A stretch of DNA of 64,000 nt. It comes from Bacteroidales bacterium. GTDB lineage: Bacteria > Bacteroidota > Bacteroidia > Bacteroidales > F082. The position numbers and the translations under genes were made by a program. Location of the stretch: contig JACZJI010000060.1 in the NCBI GenBank assembly GCA_014860665.1, positions 55,647 to 119,646 on the forward strand. Direction: 5' to 3'. Of the stretch, positions 60,748 to 64,000 are shown one piece after another; within the stretch, counting starts at the first letter, position 1; each line of letters opens with the position of its first letter. The notes beneath the pieces are model-generated. The model had not been told where the DNA came from. It did no database searches and saw nothing but the letters and a program-made list of their open reading frames with translations.

Positions 60748-61401
60748 CTACTTTTCTATTAATGAACGTTTAAAGGTACGTTGCACCCAGATGATAGTAC
60801 CAATGGTTATTAAAGCCATAGGAGGCAGGATCATCATACCATTATTTTGATATCCCATATGATAAAGGCTTTCAGGAACAATTTGAAATCCAAAAAGAGT
60901 TCCTGAACCAAACAGTTCTCTGAAAAAAGCCACAATAAGTAATATCATTCCGTATCCTAATCCATTCCCAATCCCATCCAAAAACGAAGGCCATGGTTTA
61001 TTAGCCATAGCAAAAGCTTCCAGACGGCCCATGATAATACAGTTTGTGATAATCAATCCCACAAACACTGAAAGTTGTTTACTTACATCGAACACAAACG
61101 CTTTCAGTAATTGGTCAACTAAAATTACCAATGCAGCTACAACAACCAACTGGACAATAATTCTAATGCGAGGAGGAATTCCATTTCTGAGCCAGGAAAT
61201 AACCAGGTTTGAAAAACCGGTAACCACTGTCACAGACAACGCCATCACAAATGCAGGCTTCATTTTTGCTGTCACAGCCAGGGCCGAACAGATCCCCAAC
61301 ACCTGAACTGTAATCGGGTTGTTCAGGTTCAACGGACCGGTAAGTAGTTTTAGATTTGCCGCAGAAAATATGGGCTCGCGTTCCTGATTTTTAGTACTCA
61401 T
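60748..61401 (-). CDS. nqrD: Na+-NQR subunit D
   Basis: A 217-residue integral membrane subunit, a relative of NqrE, with six hydrophobic segments. The conserved Cys-containing motifs are [19 protein letters not shown] in the first half and [20 protein letters not shown] in the second. They provide ligands to the intramembrane iron centre at the NqrD/NqrE interface. It lies 21 bases upstream of nqrE and 11 bases after nqrC. Confidence 0.96.
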   Translation of the reverse strand: MSTKNQEREPIFSAANLKLLTGPLNLNNPITVQVLGICSALAVTAKMKPAFVMALSVTVVTGFSNLVISWLRNGIPPRIRIIVQLVVVAALVILVDQLLKAFVFDVSKQLSVFVGLIITNCIIMGRLEAFAMANKPWPSFLDGIGNGLGYGMILLIVAFFRELFGSGTLFGFQIVPESLYHMGYQNNGMMILPPMALITIGTIIWVQRTFKRSLIEK

Positions 61402-61412
61402 ATTCTTATGTC

Positions 61413-62153
61413 TTAACTATGTTTCTTAATATAAGGTAAATAACTCTTCAACACATTTTCGAACATATCGTTCACCCCATTACTGGTAAGAGTTGCTCCT
61501 GAAAGTGCATCAACACCGTGGATCCTGTCATCAGGTGCCAGTTTTCCAATACCACCTTTCACAACTTTAATAGAAGTGAAATTACCATGATTGTCAAAAA
61601 TGGTCTTTCCTACAAACTGATCTTTAAAATGAGCTGATTTAATTTCACCGCCTAAACCGGGAGTTTCTTCTTCATCATCAAAATAAACTCCGACAACAGT
61701 TTTAAAATCTGAATTCAAAGCCACATTACCCCAAATGGGACCCCACAATCCCTGTCCATACATCGGAATGACATAAATCTTCTGATCATTCACTTCAGCA
61801 ATGTATATTGGGAGCTTGTAAGGTTTGTTGTGTGCTTTATTATAGAGTTCTGCTTTCAGGTCGATTTTAAAAGCAGGAGCATCTTCTTTGGGACTTTTTG
61901 TATAATCATTCAGAACATCACCAGTTTTTGGATCAATTACCTGTTCCTCAACAATATATTTGTTAAATTGAGGAATAGCATTTAGTGCAGTTACTCCTGG
62001 AATTTTAACGGCTGAAAGAATTCCCTGCATATTGTCGATTTCGATATTTCTTTCCTGGAATGGTTTTAGTAAAACAGATGCCGCAGAAAGAAAAGCAGCT
62101 GCCAGAATCACAATGATACTTGCATATCTGAAAATATATCCGTTCGAGTACAT
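61413..62153 (-). CDS. nqrC: Na+-NQR subunit C (FMN carrier)
   Basis: A 246-residue subunit with one N-terminal membrane helix (about 8-28) and a periplasmic FMN-binding domain. The flavinylation site is Thr221 in [13 protein letters not shown], the target of ApbE, whose gene lies at the end of this cluster. [11 protein letters not shown] and [10 protein letters not shown] are also typical. It moves electrons between the iron centre and NqrB. It lies 10 bases after nqrB. Confidence 0.96.
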   Translation of the reverse strand: MYSNGYIFRYASIIVILAAAFLSAASVLLKPFQERNIEIDNMQGILSAVKIPGVTALNAIPQFNKYIVEEQVIDPKTGDVLNDYTKSPKEDAPAFKIDLKAELYNKAHNKPYKLPIYIAEVNDQKIYVIPMYGQGLWGPIWGNVALNSDFKTVVGVYFDDEEETPGLGGEIKSAHFKDQFVGKTIFDNHGNFTSIKVVKGGIGKLAPDDRIHGVDALSGATLTSNGVNDMFENVLKSYLPYIKKHS

Positions 62154-62163
62154 AATACTTAAT

Positions 62164-63330
62164 TTACTTTTGATTAACAGCTAATTCCACACGTTTTAAA
62201 CGCTTCTTGACATTTGCTTTCACTACAAAATAATCGATCAAAGGTGCAAAGACATTGGCAAGCAGAATGGCCAACATCACCCCTTCGGGATAAGCAGGAT
62301 TGATGACTCTTATCAGAATTGCCATCATTCCTATGAAAAAGCCGTAAATGTATTTTCCTTTTTTAGTCTGAGCAGAAGTAACAGGGTCTGTAGCCATAAA
62401 TACAGCACCAAAAGCAAAACCACCCATGATGAAATGCTGCCAGGCAGGAAGGCTCATATATGCATTTGCTCCCCAGAGATTAAATATTAACCCCATAAGG
62501 TAACCACCAGCAAAAACAGAAAGCATAGTTCTCCAGTTAGCGACACCTGTGATCAGCAGGAATAAACCTCCAATTAAAATCCAGAATGTGGATGTTTCCC
62601 CTATAGAACCTGGCATATATCCAAAAAACATATCGTGTACGGAAGGTAAACCCAGATGATTTAAAGTTGGAGCAGTATTGGTCAAAAGTTTTCCCAACGG
62701 GGTGGCACCTGAAAAACTATCCAGCTTATCTGCAATCCAGACCTTGCTTCCGGACATGCTTGATGGATAAGCGAAGAAAATAAATGCTCTGGCTATCAAA
62801 GCCGGGTTAAACACATTCATACCTGTACCTCCAAAAACTTCCTTACCAAATAGTACGGCAAAAGCAACGCCAACGGCAAGCTCCCACAGCGGAAGATCCG
62901 GTGGAACAATCAACGGGATTAACAACCCGGTTACCAGATAACCTTCGTTTACTTCTTCATGGCGAATCTGGGCAAATATGAATTCTATTCCCAAACCAAC
63001 CACATAAGAAACTATAATCAGCGGAACGATTTTTCCAAGACCGTAAACAAAGTTTGGCCAAAAACCGGCTGTTTGGCCGTAAGAAAGATAGTGTTCGTAT
63101 CCTATGTTCCATGTACCAAACAAAAGGGCCGGAATCAGAGCAAAAATCACGAACATCATGGTCCGCTTCATATCTACGGCATCTCTGATGTGTGCTCCAC
63201 TCTTTGTTACTGTATTCGGAACAAAAAGAAAAGTATCAAAAGCATCGAAAGTCGACTCAAGTTTTGCAAACTTTCCGCCTTCTCTAAATTTCGGTCTTTG
63301 TTTATCTAAGTAATTTCTAAGCGCTTTCAT
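62164..63330 (-). CDS. nqrB: Na+-NQR subunit B (Na+-channel subunit)
   Basis: A 388-residue membrane subunit with about ten hydrophobic segments that forms the Na+ path and quinone site. The covalent FMN site is Thr210 in DSFSGATPLGKL. FGKEVFGGTGMNVFNPALIARAF, in part GGTGMNVFNPALIARAF, and the late FMATDPVTSAQTKKGKYIYG, in part DPVTSAQTKKGKYIYG, are family hallmarks. It follows nqrA by 26 bases. Confidence 0.97.
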   Translation of the reverse strand: MKALRNYLDKQRPKFREGGKFAKLESTFDAFDTFLFVPNTVTKSGAHIRDAVDMKRTMMFVIFALIPALLFGTWNIGYEHYLSYGQTAGFWPNFVYGLGKIVPLIIVSYVVGLGIEFIFAQIRHEEVNEGYLVTGLLIPLIVPPDLPLWELAVGVAFAVLFGKEVFGGTGMNVFNPALIARAFIFFAYPSSMSGSKVWIADKLDSFSGATPLGKLLTNTAPTLNHLGLPSVHDMFFGYMPGSIGETSTFWILIGGLFLLITGVANWRTMLSVFAGGYLMGLIFNLWGANAYMSLPAWQHFIMGGFAFGAVFMATDPVTSAQTKKGKYIYGFFIGMMAILIRVINPAYPEGVMLAILLANVFAPLIDYFVVKANVKKRLKRVELAVNQK

Positions 63331-63356
63331 GCGTATATTTCAATTTCCGTTTATTA

Positions 63357-64000
63357 CTAACTCATTTCTTTACGTACCAAATCCAAACCATTGCGAACAG
63401 TTTGCTGGATATTAGTTTTCGATACATCAATAACTTCACACAATGCAAAGTCTTCCTCGTCTATTTCATAAATACCGAGATTTTCCATAGAATCGATGTC
63501 TTCAACCAGAATTGCTTTAATAAGCTGAATAGGGAAAATATCAAATGGGAAAACTTTCTCATACACCGAGGTCATAACATAAGCCCTTTTACCACCGTGC
63601 ATATTAGTGTTGAGCCTGAATTTTTTATTTGGAGAAAGGAAAGTAGGGAAAGTTTTTGAGATACTGAATTTTCCAAAACCAGGAGTAATCCATCCCAGAA
63701 ATTCTGAATAATTTCCTTCCGGGATCAGTGTTATCTGATTGTCATAATACCCTATAAAACCATCTTTTTCAATGGCAGTCCCGGTAAGAACATTTCCACT
63801 GATATAACGAATTTCACCGTCATTAGTATTTTTTTCCAGCATTCCTTTTATCGAAGCTCCCTTATATGTCTTATAATATTTCGGACGTTTTACTTCCGAA
63901 CCCGTCAATGCAACCATTTTGGAAGCATCATATTTTCCTGTCAGGAATAAACGCCCGATTGTAAGAACATCCTGTGGGTTTACATACCATATAATATCAC
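63357..64000 (-). CDS. nqrA: Na+-NQR subunit A, 5' part beyond the window
   Basis: The frame stays open to base 64000, so this is the C-terminal about 214 residues of NqrA; the Met at 63917 is internal. The partial sequence reads VNPQDVLTIGRLFLTGKYDASKMVALTGSEV, in part VLTIGRLFLTGKYDASKMV, then the late FPIQLIKAILVEDIDSMENLGIYEIDEEDFALCEVID, in part DEEDFALCEVIDVSK, both typical of NqrA, the peripheral cytoplasmic subunit. It is the first gene of the operon; its promoter lies outside the window. Confidence 0.94.
   Translation of the reverse strand, partial: DIIWYVNPQDVLTIGRLFLTGKYDASKMVALTGSEVKRPKYYKTYKGASIKGMLEKNTNDGEIRYISGNVLTGTAIEKDGFIGYYDNQITLIPEGNYSEFLGWITPGFGKFSISKTFPTFLSPNKKFRLNTNMHGGKRAYVMTSVYEKVFPFDIFPIQLIKAILVEDIDSMENLGIYEIDEEDFALCEVIDVSKTNIQQTVRNGLDLVRKEMS

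Noticed and set aside
1..64000. CRISPR arrays, insertion sequences, prophage, tRNA and rRNA genes
   Set aside because: No spaced direct repeats, transposase or phage genes, or tRNA-like cloverleaf sequences were seen in the short intergenic gaps.

Overview
The window looks like a chromosomal core segment of a member of the Bacteroidota, probably the Bacteroidales/Marinilabiliales side. The signs are AT-rich DNA, a complete Bat (aerotolerance) operon, the Na+-translocating NADH:quinone reductase (Nqr) operon, a type IX secretion (T9SS) C-terminal sorting domain, a GldN-like lipoprotein, and many promoters with the Bacteroidota -7 element TAnnTTTG placed shortly before start codons. I see no tRNA, rRNA, insertion sequence, prophage or CRISPR array. 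Both edges cut genes: an acyltransferase on the left and nqrA on the right.

Layout. 1-5.2 kb: acyltransferase end, a purine nucleoside phosphorylase and dienoyl-CoA-reductase-like SDR pair, and an envelope pair (beta-barrel plus SPOR protein, TPR protein). 5.4-13.3 kb: alaS, an M23 peptidase with a MerR regulator, hldD, a secreted T9SS serine protease, and a YjjG-type phosphatase. 13.3-21.2 kb: cdsA-psd (phospholipid synthesis), rsfS-ftsH-LUD, birA, a TauE permease, and pyrE with an SRPBCC protein. 21.4-30.1 kb: moxR, a DUF58 gene, a membrane protein, then batA-batB-batC-batD-batE. 30.1-38 kb: a transglutaminase-like lipoprotein without visible catalytic residues, a 995-residue receiver/receiver/PEP-synthase-like protein, a GldN-like lipoprotein, a glucosaminidase-LysM protein, and an aminopeptidase P. 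38-45.8 kb: crcB-DUF190 behind a fluoride riboswitch, trmO, three thioredoxin-fold genes, pdxJ, dtd, and cysK-cysE. 46-57.6 kb: a LolC/E-like permease, lepB, aroE-dapB, a TPR-comA-ALDH-DUF368 cluster, glmM, and two small proteins. 57.7-64 kb: apbE and nqrFEDCBA.

The strongest new signal is ahead of cysK-cysE. A 23-codon leader ORF with seven Cys codons (two CCC triplets and one single) is followed at once by a strong intrinsic terminator and alternative pairing segments. This is the layout of a ribosome-mediated cysteine attenuator for cysteine synthesis. A second RNA switch, for fluoride, precedes crcB; its conserved 3' element is exactly complementary to the crcB Shine-Dalgarno, which suggests translational control.

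Other points worth following: a purine nucleoside phosphorylase with Asp in place of the 6-oxopurine-specificity Asn; a degenerate first receiver domain fused to a PEP-synthase-like ATP-binding domain; apparently leaderless mRNAs for pyrE and two other genes; and a phosphosulfolactate synthase homologue with no coenzyme-M context. All functions are read from motifs and family knowledge; no database search or RNA folding was run.
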